DNA from: Candidatus Allofournierella excrementigallinarum
Lineage (GTDB): Bacteria; Bacillota; Clostridia; Oscillospirales; Ruminococcaceae
NCBI GenBank assembly: GCA_019119025.1
Contig: DWXV01000005.1
Location: 1-38,351, forward strand
Length of the DNA stretch: 38,351 nt
Direction of reading: 5' to 3'
The position numbers and the translations under genes are program-made. Below the pieces are notes generated by a model, which was not told the origin of the DNA, ran no database searches, and saw only the letters and a program-made list of their open reading frames with translations. Position 1 is the stretch's first letter. The number at the start of each line of letters is the position of its first letter. Below, in pieces: positions 24,111-32,821 of this stretch.

Positions 24111-24547
24111 ACGTGAACTACACCCTGACCCTGCCGGGGGCGAAAGCCCCGGAATACGCCACGGCAGGCTCCGCGGCGGCGGACCTTTTCGCTGTGCTGG
24201 ACGCGCCCCTCACCGTGCCCCCCATGGGCCGGGCGCTGGTGCCCACCGGGGTGGCCGTCCAGCTGCCGGGGCCGGAGTATGTGGCGCTGGTGTGCGCCCG
24301 CAGCGGCCTTGCCGTCAAGCGGGGGCTGACCCTCTCCAACGGGGTGGGGGTCATCGACTCGGATTACCGCGGCGCCATCCAGGTGGGGCTGGTGAACCTC
24401 TCCGACGCACCCTGCACCATCCAGCCCGGCGAGCGGGTGGCCCAGCTGATGGTGATGCCCGTGGCCCGCTGCGCCTTCACCTTCGCGGAACAACTGGACT
24501 CCACTGAGCGGGGCGAGGGGGGCTTCGGCTCCACCGGCCGCCTGTGA
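24107..24547 (+). CDS. dut: dUTP diphosphatase
   Basis: This 146-residue trimeric enzyme hydrolyses dUTP to dUMP and diphosphate, keeping uracil out of DNA and supplying dTMP synthesis. All five dUTPase motifs are present in order: Ala-Ala-Ala-Asp-Leu-Phe-Ala; Ala-Arg-Ser-Gly-Leu-Ala; Gly-Val-Ile-Asp-Ser-Asp-Tyr-Arg-Gly (catalytic Asp); Pro-Gly-Glu-Arg-Val-Ala-Gln-Leu; and the C-terminal Arg-Gly-Glu-Gly-Gly-Phe-Gly-Ser-Thr-Gly. Its ATG overlaps the U32 stop by four bases (ATGA), so it is translationally coupled. Confidence 0.96.
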   Translation: MNVNYTLTLPGAKAPEYATAGSAAADLFAVLDAPLTVPPMGRALVPTGVAVQLPGPEYVALVCARSGLAVKRGLTLSNGVGVIDSDYRGAIQVGLVNLSDAPCTIQPGERVAQLMVMPVARCAFTFAEQLDSTERGEGGFGSTGRL

Positions 24548-24569
24548 CAAAAGAAAGGAAGATACGCCC

Positions 24570-24815
24570 GTGAAACGCACATTGCTGCTCTGCTTTTTCA
24601 TCCTCTCCGGCATCCTGCTGGGGGCCATGATCGCCAGCCTCGCCGCCGGCACGCCCGGCCTTTCCTGGCTGGCCTTCTCCCAGAGCATCGGCTTCCACCC
24701 GGTGCTGGATTTGTCCGTCGTCAAGCTGGACCTCAACTTCACCATGGGCATCAGCGTGGCCCAGATCATCACCATCAGCCTGGCCATTTTTGCCTACACC
24801 CGCACCCGCATCTGA
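24570..24815 (+). CDS. DUF4321 family small membrane protein
   Basis: The 81-residue protein has two hydrophobic helices (about 4-27 and 58-78) separated by a loop with Leu-Asp-Leu-Ser-Val-Val-Lys-Leu-Asp-Leu-Asn-Phe. The sequence and its position just before maf and mreB match DUF4321, a family of unknown function in Clostridia. AAAGAAAGGAAG is upstream of the ATG. It lies 22 bp after dut and 24 bp before maf, so it is within the operon. A role in envelope or division is suggested only by neighbourhood. Confidence 0.82.
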   Translation: MKRTLLLCFFILSGILLGAMIASLAAGTPGLSWLAFSQSIGFHPVLDLSVVKLDLNFTMGISVAQIITISLAIFAYTRTRI

Positions 24816-24839
24816 AATAAACCGAAGGAGCGTTTCGTT

Positions 24840-25391
24840 ATGTCATTGATCCTTGCTTCCACCAGCCCCCGGCGCAAAGAACTCTTGAGCCTCATCACCA
24901 CCGATTTCAAGGTGGTGGCCAGCGACTTTGACGAGAGCGCCCTCACCGCCGCCGACCCCCGCCAGACCGCCGAGAACCTGGCCTTCGGCAAGTGCATGGT
25001 GGTGGCCCGGGAATACCCGGAAGACACCGTCATCGGCTGCGACACCGTGGTGGACTGCGGCGGCAGGGTGTTCGGCAAGCCCAGGGACAAAGAGGACGCC
25101 CGCCGCATGCTCAAAGCCCTTTCCGGGGCGGACCACTACGTCCACACCGGCGTGTGCGTGTGGCACGAAGGGGAGAGCCACACCTTCACCGCCACCACCC
25201 GGGTGCGCTTTTTTGCGCTTTCCGACGAGCAGATCGAGGCCTACATCTCCACCGGCGAGCCTTACGACAAGGCCGGCGGCTACGGCATCCAGGGGGCCGC
25301 GGCCCTCTTCTGCGAGGAGATCGAGGGCTGCTACTACAATATCATGGGGCTTCCTGTCTCCCGTCTGGCGCGTCTGTTGCAAAAATTTTGA
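24840..25391 (+). CDS. maf: Maf family nucleoside triphosphate pyrophosphatase
   Basis: This 183-residue enzyme of the Maf/HAM1-like fold hydrolyses dTTP, UTP or modified nucleotides to monophosphates. It is linked to septum inhibition in Bacillus. The N-terminal Ala-Ser-Thr-Ser-Pro-Arg-Arg-Lys-Glu-Leu-Leu signature is clear, as are Gly-Cys-Asp-Thr-Val-Val and Tyr-Asp-Lys-Ala-Gly-Gly-Tyr-Gly-Ile-Gln-Gly. AAGGAG precedes the ATG. It is the last gene before the mreB promoter. Whether it is a dTTP/UTPase or acts on modified bases cannot be told by eye. Confidence 0.93.
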   Translation: MSLILASTSPRRKELLSLITTDFKVVASDFDESALTAADPRQTAENLAFGKCMVVAREYPEDTVIGCDTVVDCGGRVFGKPRDKEDARRMLKALSGADHYVHTGVCVWHEGESHTFTATTRVRFFALSDEQIEAYISTGEPYDKAGGYGIQGAAALFCEEIEGCYYNIMGLPVSRLARLLQKF

Positions 25392-25418
25392 ACAAAATGC
25401 GAAACTTCGCCCGGCCGC

Positions 25419-25447
25419 TTGAGAAACACAGGGCGTGCGGTTATAAT
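25419..25447 (+). promoter_or_regulatory. mreB promoter
   Basis: TTGAGA (25419-25424) and a perfect TATAAT (25442-25447) are separated by 17 bp, giving a leader of about 65 nt before mreB. Confidence 0.88.
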
Positions 25448-25517
25448 ATAAAAGTAAAAATCTGCGGGATCGCATCATATACGTTCATAGAGAGTGTGTA
25501 AAGGAGAGTAATTCAAC

Positions 25518-26534
<1,017 letters not shown>

Positions 26535-26573
26535 GCGCCGCGCAAAAAAGAGGCGCGGGCGGAAAAACTGTGC

Positions 26574-26603
26574 GCGGGCGGCGTTCTTTCGCCGCCCGCT
26601 TTT
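26574..26603 (+). terminator. Terminator-like hairpin between mreB and mreC
   Basis: A perfect 10-bp stem (26574-26583 with 26590-26599) and 6-nt loop are followed by TTTT. No strong promoter is visible between it and mreC, so it probably works as a partial terminator, giving more mreB than mreCD. Confidence 0.7.
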
Positions 26604-26647
26604 GAATTGAAGGCCCCGGCACGGACGGGGCGCAAGGAGTTTTGCCC

Positions 26648-27490
26648 ATGCGCGACTTTTTCCACACCAAAAAATTCAAGATCCTGCTGGCCGTGGCGGT
26701 GGTGCTGGCGGGCATGATGGCCTGGGCCGGCGCCAACGGCCGGCTGACCAACGCCCCCCAGGAGATCTTGGGCGCGCTGCTCACCCCCTTCCAGAAGGCG
26801 GGCCAGCTGCTGGGCGGCGGGGTGGACGGCCTTTTGGACAAATACGTGCGCATCGACCAGATCATCGCCGAGAACGAGGCCCTGCAGCAGGAGAACCAGG
26901 AGCTGCGGGACCAGCTGGTGGACTATGACGAGCTGGCGGCGGAAAACAGGGCCTTCCGGGACCTGCTCAACATCCGGGAGGAAAACCCCGAGTTCCAGTA
27001 CGCCTCGGCCTTCGTCATCAGCCGCGACCCGCTGGACCGCTTCGGCGGCTTCACCATCGACCAGGGCACCCTGAACGGGGTGGAAAAGGGCGACGTGGTG
27101 GTCAGCGACAAGGGCTATCTTGTGGGACGCGTGCTGGAGGCAGACCTTTCCAGCAGCAAGGTGATGACCATCCTGCAGCCCGGCTCCTATGTGGCCTGCC
27201 TTGTGAGCCGCACCCGCGACAGCGGCAACCTGAACGGCTCGGCGGACTACGCCGCCGACGGCATGTGCGTGCTGGAAAACCTCCCCCGCGACACCCTGGC
27301 CATGGTGGGCGACGAGATCATCACCACCGGCCTCGGGGGCGAGTTCCCCGCCAACATCCGGGTGGGCGCCATTCTGGAGCTGTTGCCCGAGGAGAGCGGC
27401 ACCTCCACCATCGCGGTGGTGGAGCCGGGGGCGGACATCAACAAGCTGACCCATGTGTTCATCGTCACCGATGATTCTTCCGAGGGGTAA
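26648..27490 (+). CDS. mreC: Rod shape-determining protein MreC
   Basis: This 280-residue protein has one N-terminal transmembrane helix (about 10-30) and a coiled coil (about 68-108, heptads around Ile-Ala-Glu-Asn-Glu-Ala-Leu-Gln-Gln-Glu-Asn). Two beta-barrel lobes outside the membrane follow, with the family segments Arg-Asp-Pro-Leu-Asp-Arg-Phe and Gly-Val-Glu-Lys-Gly-Asp-Val-Val. MreC links MreB filaments to PBP2 and other wall enzymes. The ATG at 26648 is 8 bases after AAGGAG; an earlier TTG (26642) is too close. It is followed by mreD after 12 bp. Confidence 0.94.
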   Translation: MRDFFHTKKFKILLAVAVVLAGMMAWAGANGRLTNAPQEILGALLTPFQKAGQLLGGGVDGLLDKYVRIDQIIAENEALQQENQELRDQLVDYDELAAENRAFRDLLNIREENPEFQYASAFVISRDPLDRFGGFTIDQGTLNGVEKGDVVVSDKGYLVGRVLEADLSSSKVMTILQPGSYVACLVSRTRDSGNLNGSADYAADGMCVLENLPRDTLAMVGDEIITTGLGGEFPANIRVGAILELLPEESGTSTIAVVEPGADINKLTHVFIVTDDSSEG

Positions 27491-27502
27491 GGAGGACGCG
27501 CC

Positions 27503-28027
27503 ATGACCTCACGCAGCAAGCGCAATCTGATGCTGGCCGGCAAGTGGGCCAGCTACTTTGTGCTGCTTATGCTGGCCGCCACCCTTCAGACCACCCCGGG
27601 CTTTCTGGTGCTGGGCGAGATACGCCCGGTGTTCATCCTGCCGCTGTGCCTTGCGGTGGCGGTGTGCGAGGGCGAGTATCCCGGCGCCTTCTTCGGCGCG
27701 GCGGGCGGCCTTCTGTGGGACTTCACCGCAGGCCGCCCCGGCGGCCTGCTGGGCCTGGGCATGCTCTGCGTGTGCTTCGGCGCCGCCATTCTGGTGAGCC
27801 TCTATCTGCGGCTCAACTCCATGAACTTCGTGCTGGTGAGCGGCGTTTGCGCCGTGCTGGTCACCGGCGTGGACTTTCTGTTCTTCTATGCCATGCCCGG
27901 CTACGCCGGGGCGGCGGCCCGCTATTTTGAGGTGGTGCTGCCCATCGCGGTGTTCACCGCCGCCCTTTCCCCCGCCAGCCTCTGGGCCGCCCGCCGGGTG
28001 AACCGGCGCTTTGCCCTGCCCGACTGA
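27503..28027 (+). CDS. mreD: Rod shape-determining protein MreD
   Basis: This 174-residue membrane protein has about five to six hydrophobic helices. MreD sequences are weakly conserved, so the call rests on size, topology, the Phe-Gly-Ala-Ala-Gly-Gly-Leu-Leu-Trp-Asp-Phe segment typical of the family, and position between mreC and mrdA. It works with MreC in the elongasome. AAGGAGG precedes the ATG at 27503. Confidence 0.9.
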   Translation: MTSRSKRNLMLAGKWASYFVLLMLAATLQTTPGFLVLGEIRPVFILPLCLAVAVCEGEYPGAFFGAAGGLLWDFTAGRPGGLLGLGMLCVCFGAAILVSLYLRLNSMNFVLVSGVCAVLVTGVDFLFFYAMPGYAGAAARYFEVVLPIAVFTAALSPASLWAARRVNRRFALPD

Positions 28028-28072
28028 CCCGCTTTTTTTTCCATTCCCCTGCCGCAAAGGAGGCAACTGCCC

Positions 28073-30163
28073 ATGGATCGAAAAAGCCTTGCCCGCCGCC
28101 TTGGCGCGCTGATCGCCGCCACCGCCGTGGTGATGGGCGTCTTCATCCTGCGCCTGGTGCAGTTCCAGCTGGTGCAGGGGGAGGAGCTGCTGGAAAAGGC
28201 CCAGCAGGTGAGCAATTACCTGTTCAGCATCCCTGCCGCCCGGGGCGAGATCGTGGACGAATACGGCCGGGCCATGGCCTCCAACGTCTCGGGCTACAAC
28301 CTGGTCATCAACAAGCTGATGCTCACCGGCGATCTGAACGAGACCCTGGTGGAGCTGGTGGAGATCCTGCAGGCCGGCGGCGACGAGTGGAACGACACCA
28401 TGCCCATCAGCGCGCCGGAAAACGGCCATTATGAATTCACCGCCGGCGAGGACGACTCCCGCGCCCAGAGCCGGCTGGACGCCCTGAAAGAGAACCTGGT
28501 CAAACAGCCCTACGCCACCGCCGGCCAGGTGATGGCCGCCGTGGTGGAGCGCTATGAGCTGGAGGACTATTCCCCCGGGTGGCAGCGCATCCTGGGCGGC
28601 ATCCGCTACCAGATGGAGCTGGAGGAGTTCAGCGACAACAACAACTTCACCCTCGCCGAGGACGTGAGCAGCCGCACGGTGGCCACCGTCAAGGAGCGGG
28701 GCCTCACCAGCGAGGGCGCGGACATCACCGAGACCAGCTACCGCGTCTATGCCGACGGCACCCTGGCCCCCCATCTTCTGGGCTACGTGGGCCCCATCTA
28801 CGCCGAGGACTGGAAGGTCACCGACGAAGAGGGCAACGTCAGCTATCCCCTGAAGGAAAAGGGCTACGCCATGAACGATACCATCGGCCAGGCGGGCCTG
28901 GAGCAGGTGGGCGAGGACAAGCTGCGGGGCGAGGACGGCATCAAGCAGGTCACCCGCGACAAGGACGGCGTCATCATCTCCACCGAGGTCATCCAGGACC
29001 CCCAGCCGGGCCTGACCATGGTGACCACCATCAACGCCGACCTGCAGAAAAAAGTCTATGAGGCGCTGGAAAACCAGATCCTCAACCTGCAGGCCACCGC
29101 CGAGCAGTACAAGGGCAAGGAGGCCAGCGCCGGGGCGGTGGTGGTCATCGACGTCAAGACCGGCGGCATCCTGGCCTGCGTCAACTACCCCGGCTACGAC
29201 CTTAACCTGCGCAGCACCAACGCCGCCCAGTACGCCAGCGACCCCAACACCCCCCTGGTGGACCGGGCGCTGCGGGGCCTGTATTCGCCGGGCTCCACCT
29301 TCAAGCCAGCGGTGGCGCTGGAGGGGCTGCTCTCGGGCCTCATCACCCCCACCGACACCCCCATCCGCTGCGGCGGCGCTCAGTCCAGCTACAACTACTA
29401 CGTCACCAGCGGCGGGCCCCGGTGCGAGGGCATCGGCCACGTGGGCGGCGCCAGCCTTGACCTTTACGACGCCCTGGGCTACAGCTGCAACACCTATTTC
29501 TACGACCTGGGCCGCCGGGAAGGGGCCGAGAACTTCAACGAGATGGCCCGCACGCTGGGCCTTGCCACCGAGACGGGGGTGGAGCTGTCGGAATACACCG
29601 GCCGCACCACCGACCCGGACGACGACAACTTCACCCTGGGCCTTGAGCTGATGGCGGCCATCGGCCAGGGCAACACCGCCGTGACCCCGGTGCAGCTGGC
29701 CACCTACGCCGCCACCATCGCCAACGGCGGCACCCGCTACCGCACCCACTTCATCTCCAGCTACCGCGATTCCAACACCGGCGAGGTGGTGGAGAGCTTC
29801 GAGCCGGAGGTGGTGGCCCAGGTGGAGGACAACATCGGCGCCTTTGACGCGGTGGAAGAGGGCATGATCCGGGCCGCCAGGAGCAGCAGCGCTTTGCGGG
29901 ACTACCCCATGACCATCGCCGTCAAGACCGGCAGCCCCCAGCGCGCCGAGTACTACGACAAGGAAAAGGGCCTGACCTACCTGAACAGCGCGGTCATCGC
30001 CTACGGCCCGGTGGAGGACCCCCAGATCGCCATCGGCGCCATCATGGAGTACGGCGGCGGCGGCTCCAACCTGCTGCCGGTGGTGCGGGACATTTTCAAC
30101 GCCTACTTCATCGAAAAGACCGGCGACCTGCAAAGCGCCGAGGCGGGCCAGCTTCTGCCCTGA
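28073..30163 (+). CDS. mrdA: Penicillin-binding protein 2 (class B, elongasome transpeptidase)
   Basis: This 696-residue protein has an N-terminal membrane anchor (about 10-30), a dimerisation/pedestal region and a C-terminal transpeptidase domain that cross-links peptidoglycan during elongation. The catalytic motifs are Ser408-Thr-Phe-Lys (SXXK), Ser471-Cys-Asn (SXN) and Lys618-Thr-Gly (KTG). The pedestal motif Arg-Gly-Glu-Ile-Val-Asp (58-62 region) and Gln-Ala-Gly-Leu-Glu are also present. The protein is longer than many PBP2s because of an insert at about 85-190. AAAGGAGG precedes the ATG. It ends the mreCD-mrdA unit. The usual partner rodA is not in this window. Confidence 0.94.
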   Translation: MDRKSLARRLGALIAATAVVMGVFILRLVQFQLVQGEELLEKAQQVSNYLFSIPAARGEIVDEYGRAMASNVSGYNLVINKLMLTGDLNETLVELVEILQAGGDEWNDTMPISAPENGHYEFTAGEDDSRAQSRLDALKENLVKQPYATAGQVMAAVVERYELEDYSPGWQRILGGIRYQMELEEFSDNNNFTLAEDVSSRTVATVKERGLTSEGADITETSYRVYADGTLAPHLLGYVGPIYAEDWKVTDEEGNVSYPLKEKGYAMNDTIGQAGLEQVGEDKLRGEDGIKQVTRDKDGVIISTEVIQDPQPGLTMVTTINADLQKKVYEALENQILNLQATAEQYKGKEASAGAVVVIDVKTGGILACVNYPGYDLNLRSTNAAQYASDPNTPLVDRALRGLYSPGSTFKPAVALEGLLSGLITPTDTPIRCGGAQSSYNYYVTSGGPRCEGIGHVGGASLDLYDALGYSCNTYFYDLGRREGAENFNEMARTLGLATETGVELSEYTGRTTDPDDDNFTLGLELMAAIGQGNTAVTPVQLATYAATIANGGTRYRTHFISSYRDSNTGEVVESFEPEVVAQVEDNIGAFDAVEEGMIRAARSSSALRDYPMTIAVKTGSPQRAEYYDKEKGLTYLNSAVIAYGPVEDPQIAIGAIMEYGGGGSNLLPVVRDIFNAYFIEKTGDLQSAEAGQLLP

Positions 30164-30198
30164 AAATGGCGCAAACACGCCATTTCCCGGATTTTTTT
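30164..30198 (+). terminator. Putative terminator after mrdA
   Basis: An 8-bp stem (AAATGGCG at 30164-30171 with CGCCATTT at 30178-30185) starts right after the stop codon; a run of seven T follows six bases later (30192-30198). The gap between stem and T-run makes it weaker than the others. Confidence 0.55.
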
Positions 30199-30221
30199 GT
30201 CCCTTCTTCACAAAACATCTC

Positions 30222-30250
30222 TTGCGCTCAGGGGTAGTTTGTGCTACTAT
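30222..30250 (+). promoter_or_regulatory. Promoter of the minD-like gene
   Basis: TTGCGC (30222-30227) and extended -10 TGC-TACTAT (box at 30245-30250) have a 17-bp spacer. Confidence 0.7.
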
Positions 30251-30327
30251 GATAATAAGAGCGTGCTGTTCCCGCCAGCCGGGGCGATATGCAGCTGGCA
30301 GAAACCGACTGGCAGGGAGGCGTGGGC

Positions 30328-31065
30328 TTGAGCGCAAAGATCGTTATGGTGGCTTCCGGAAAGGGAGGCACCGGGAAAAGCACCCTTTCGGTGCTGCTGG
30401 GCGGGCGCCTGGCCGCCGCAGGGACCAAAGTGCTGCTCATTGAGCTGGATTCCGGCCTGCGCAGCGTGGACATCATTTCCGGCGTCTATGGAAAAACGGT
30501 CTACGACATCGCCGACGTCCTCAGCGGCCGGTGCGAAGGCGCAAAAGCCGTTGTGGCAAGTCCGCTCTATCCGGGCCTGTCGGTGATCTCTGCGCCCTAT
30601 GAGTGGGGCGGCACGGTGCAGCCGGCGGCGCTCAAAAAACTGCTGGACAAACTCGCGCCCGTTTTCGACTGGGTGCTGGTGGACACCGCCGCCGGCCTGG
30701 GCGCGCCCTTCAAGGCGGCCCTTTCGGTGAGCGAAACGGTGCTGCTGGTGCTCACGCCGGACCCTGTCACCCTGCGGGACGGGCACATCGCGGCGGAGGA
30801 AGCCTTTGCCGCGGGGGCCAGACAGGTGCGCCTGGTGCTGAACCGGGTGGGGCCCGCCAGCTTTGGCGGTGCGGTGCGGGACCTGGACGAGTGCATCGAC
30901 ACGGTGGCTGCCCAGCTGATCGCCGTGGTGCCCGAGAGCAGCCAGCTGCAGCTGTGCGCCGCCAGGGGGCAGGCGCTGCCCGCCGACACACTGGCTTTCC
31001 GCGCGGTAGACAACCTTGCCCGCCGTCTTCTGGGCCAGCGGGTGCCGCTTGCCGTGTGGGGCTGA
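30328..31065 (+). CDS. MinD-like P-loop ATPase
   Basis: The 245-residue protein of the ParA/MinD group has the deviant Walker A Gly-Lys-Gly-Gly-Thr-Gly-Lys-Ser-Thr (11-19), the MinD-type Leu-Asp-Ser-Gly-Leu-Arg-Ser-Val-Asp (40-48) and a Walker B Trp-Val-Leu-Val-Asp-Thr-Ala-Ala-Gly. MinD recruits MinC to poles and blocks misplaced division. The start is set at TTG 30328, seven bases after AGGGAGG; an ATG at 30289 is possible but has a poor ribosome site and adds 13 unrelated residues. The C-terminus (Ala-Arg-Arg-Leu-Leu-Gly) could be a short membrane-binding helix. Neither minC nor minE lies next to it, so a strict MinD role is not certain. mgsA follows after 92 bp. Confidence 0.8.
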   Translation: MSAKIVMVASGKGGTGKSTLSVLLGGRLAAAGTKVLLIELDSGLRSVDIISGVYGKTVYDIADVLSGRCEGAKAVVASPLYPGLSVISAPYEWGGTVQPAALKKLLDKLAPVFDWVLVDTAAGLGAPFKAALSVSETVLLVLTPDPVTLRDGHIAAEEAFAAGARQVRLVLNRVGPASFGGAVRDLDECIDTVAAQLIAVVPESSQLQLCAARGQALPADTLAFRAVDNLARRLLGQRVPLAVWG

Positions 31066-31157
31066 CAAGGCCGCCGCAGCCGGCTTCTCAATTATATCTG
31101 CACTATGAGCAGCGTATATAAAACGTTGGGAAACAGAGCAGGGGGGGAGGAAACATC

Positions 31158-31562
31158 ATGAACATCGCGTTGATCGCGCACGACACAAAAAAAGAACTGA
31201 TGGTCCAGTTCTGCATCGCATACTGCGGCATCCTCAGCCAGCACACGCTGGTGGCCACCGGCACCACCGGCAAGGTGGTCAGCGAGGCCACCGGCCTGCC
31301 CATCCAGTGTTTTTTGGCGGGCGTTCAGGGCGGCGACCAGCAGATCGCGGCGCGCATCGCCTGCAACGAGATCGACCTGCTGCTCTTTTTCCGGGACCCC
31401 ATCAGCGCCAAACCTCACGAGCCCAACGAGATGAACCTGCTGCGCCTGTGTGACGTGCGCAACATCCCGCTGGCCACCAACATCGCCACCGCCGAGGTGC
31501 TCATCCACGGCCTGGAGCGGGGCGACCTGGAGTGGCGCAGCATCGTGAACCCCAAGCGCTGA
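31158..31562 (+). CDS. mgsA: Methylglyoxal synthase
   Basis: This 134-residue enzyme converts dihydroxyacetone phosphate to methylglyoxal and phosphate, a bypass of lower glycolysis when phosphate is low or sugar uptake is fast. Conserved segments are [10 protein letters not shown] (3-12), Ala-Thr-Gly-Thr-Thr-Gly (33-38), Gly-Gly-Asp-Gln-Gln-Ile (58-63, catalytic Asp60), Phe-Phe-Arg-Asp-Pro (77-81), Pro-His-Glu-Pro (86-89) and Ala-Thr-Asn-Ile-Ala-Thr-Ala-Glu. The length is typical of the short Firmicute form. A GGGGGGAGG site precedes the ATG. Placement next to mre/min genes is frequent in Clostridia. Confidence 0.95.
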   Translation: MNIALIAHDTKKELMVQFCIAYCGILSQHTLVATGTTGKVVSEATGLPIQCFLAGVQGGDQQIAARIACNEIDLLLFFRDPISAKPHEPNEMNLLRLCDVRNIPLATNIATAEVLIHGLERGDLEWRSIVNPKR

Positions 31563-31580
31563 GCCTTCACAAAAACCATA

Positions 31581-31613
31581 AAAGCGGCCCCCGGCATTGC
31601 CGGGGGCCGCTTT
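31581..31613. terminator. Bidirectional terminator between mgsA and the PepSY lipoprotein gene
   Basis: A perfect 15-bp stem (31581-31595 with 31599-31613) with a 3-nt loop ends in TTT on the plus strand. On the minus strand it is followed by TTTTATGGTTTTTG. Confidence 0.92.
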
Positions 31614-31664
31614 CTGTCTGCGGGGGCGCTTCGATGCGGAGCGGTTTCGGGCAGGCGGCTGGCT

Positions 31665-32687
31665 TCAGTCGTGGAGGGGCTCGGCCTCCCAATTGCGGAT
31701 GGCGCCGCTGTAGCCGTCGATCTCGAACTCATACTCCATGCCGCCGTAAACGATCTTGCCCTCGTATTCCACGCGGCCGTCGTCCCGGTCGGTCTCAAAC
31801 TCCCGGATGTCCGAGGCGGAGGCGCCGGGCACCTGGGCCAGGGCCAGGGCTTTCGCGTCCTCGGCGCTCAGGGTGCCGGAGGCGGCGGGCGGGGCGTAGT
31901 CCTCGGCGTCGTAGTCGTAGCTGACTACCTCGCCGGTGGCCGCGTCGATCTCGTAGTCGTACTCCTTGTAATCGGCGGTGTAGAACTCCACGTCGTAGAC
32001 AAGGCGGCCGTCGTCCCGGTCCAGTTCGGCTTTGATGAAGGTCACGCTGTCGGAGGAAAGGCCCGCGTGGGCCAGGGCTTTGGCCTTGGCGTCCTCGGCG
32101 GAAAGGGTGGAGCCGTCGTTCACGATGGCCGCCGGGCTCTGGGCAGCGGTGGGGGGCGCGTAGTGCTCCACGTCGTAGTCAAAGCTCACCACCTCGCCGG
32201 TGGCCGCGTCGATCTCGTAGTCGTATTCCTTGTAATCGGCGGTGTAGAACTCCACGTCGTAGACGAGGCGGCCGTCGTCCCGGTCCAGCTCGGCCTTGAT
32301 GAAGGTCACGTCGGTCTCGGCAAGGCCCGCGTGGGCCAGGGCCTTGGCCTTGGCGTCCCCGGCGGTGATGGAGCCTTCGGCGGGGGAGGAAGCGCTCTGG
32401 GCCAGGGGCGCGCTCTCGGTCTGGAGGACCACGCCGGACAAAGCGTCCACCTGGCTCTCGTAGCGGCTGTCGCCGGAGGTGAAGGACACCAGATAGTACT
32501 CCGTGCCGTCCCGGCTGGCCAGTTCGGTGCCAAGGAAGGTCACCGCGTCGGCGGAGAGCCCCGCCCCGGTAAGGGCGGCGGTGCGGGCGGCCTCATCGCC
32601 GATGTAGGCCAGCTGGCCGTCGTTGGCGCAGGCGGTGAAGAGGGCAACGGTGAGGGCGGCAAGGGCCGCGGCGATCAATTTTTTCAT
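31665..32687 (-). CDS. Lipoprotein with repeated PepSY domains
   Basis: The 340-residue protein has a signal peptide with lipobox Phe-Thr-Ala-Cys (Cys20) and should be anchored outside the membrane. It is built from about four PepSY modules. Each starts with a helix of the form Ala-Lys-Ala-Lys-Ala-Leu-Ala-His-Ala-Gly-Leu and continues into strands such as Tyr-Asp-Val-Glu-Phe-Tyr and Tyr-Glu-Ile-Asp-Ala-Ala-Thr-Gly-Glu-Val. Modules two and three are nearly identical. PepSY domains are thought to inhibit peptidases or bind peptides or cell-wall partners; the function here is unknown. AAGGAG is upstream of the ATG at 32687. It lies downstream of a histidine kinase and has its own promoter with direct repeats, so it is a likely target or accessory of that two-component system. 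Confidence 0.9.
   Translation of the reverse strand: MKKLIAAALAALTVALFTACANDGQLAYIGDEAARTAALTGAGLSADAVTFLGTELASRDGTEYYLVSFTSGDSRYESQVDALSGVVLQTESAPLAQSASSPAEGSITAGDAKAKALAHAGLAETDVTFIKAELDRDDGRLVYDVEFYTADYKEYDYEIDAATGEVVSFDYDVEHYAPPTAAQSPAAIVNDGSTLSAEDAKAKALAHAGLSSDSVTFIKAELDRDDGRLVYDVEFYTADYKEYDYEIDAATGEVVSYDYDAEDYAPPAASGTLSAEDAKALALAQVPGASASDIREFETDRDDGRVEYEGKIVYGGMEYEFEIDGYSGAIRNWEAEPLHD
31928..32045 (-). repeat. Intragenic direct repeat, copy A (PepSY module)
   Basis: These 118 bases match 32192-32309 with only a few substitutions (period 264 bp, 88 codons), so the modules arose by recent in-frame duplication or are kept alike by gene conversion. Confidence 0.9.
32192..32309 (-). repeat. 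Intragenic direct repeat, copy B (PepSY module)
   Basis: This is the partner of 31928-32045. Similarity continues, less perfect, for about 65 bases toward the 5' side of the gene in both copies. Confidence 0.9.
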
Positions 32688-32721
32688 CAGAGGATTCTCC
32701 TTCCTGTTTTGTTCTGATGCC

Positions 32722-32753
32722 AGTATAGGCCCCCAACATGAAGCGAACATGAA
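32722..32753 (-). promoter_or_regulatory. PepSY lipoprotein promoter with two direct-repeat boxes (probable response regulator site)
   Basis: On the minus strand TTCATGTT occurs twice (complement of 32746-32753 and 32735-32742), 11 bp apart centre to centre, one helical turn. Seven bases downstream is the -10 TATACT (complement of 32722-32727). No consensus -35 exists; the boxes cover its place. This is the usual layout for activation by an OmpR/PhoB-type regulator. Confidence 0.7.
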
Positions 32754-32787
32754 ATTTTCGAACGATCCTCAAAAATTTTTTCAGGAG

Positions 32788-32815
32788 AAAAACGCCTCCC
32801 CGGCGCCGGGGAGGC
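32788..32815 (-). terminator. Terminator of the response regulator-kinase operon
   Basis: A perfect 22-base palindrome (32794-32815) followed on the minus strand by GTTTTT lies seven bases after the kinase stop codon. Confidence 0.85.
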
Positions 32816-32821
32816 GGAACG

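Noticed and set aside
27509..30337. Open frame of over 900 codons on the minus strand opposite mreD and PBP2
   Set aside because: It is a shadow of mreD/mrdA produced by GC bias; the composition is unnatural and it has no motif or ribosome site.
32735..32753. Ordinary -35 element for the PepSY gene
   Set aside because: The hexamer at the right distance (ATGTTC) does not match TTGACA; the repeated boxes explain the region better.
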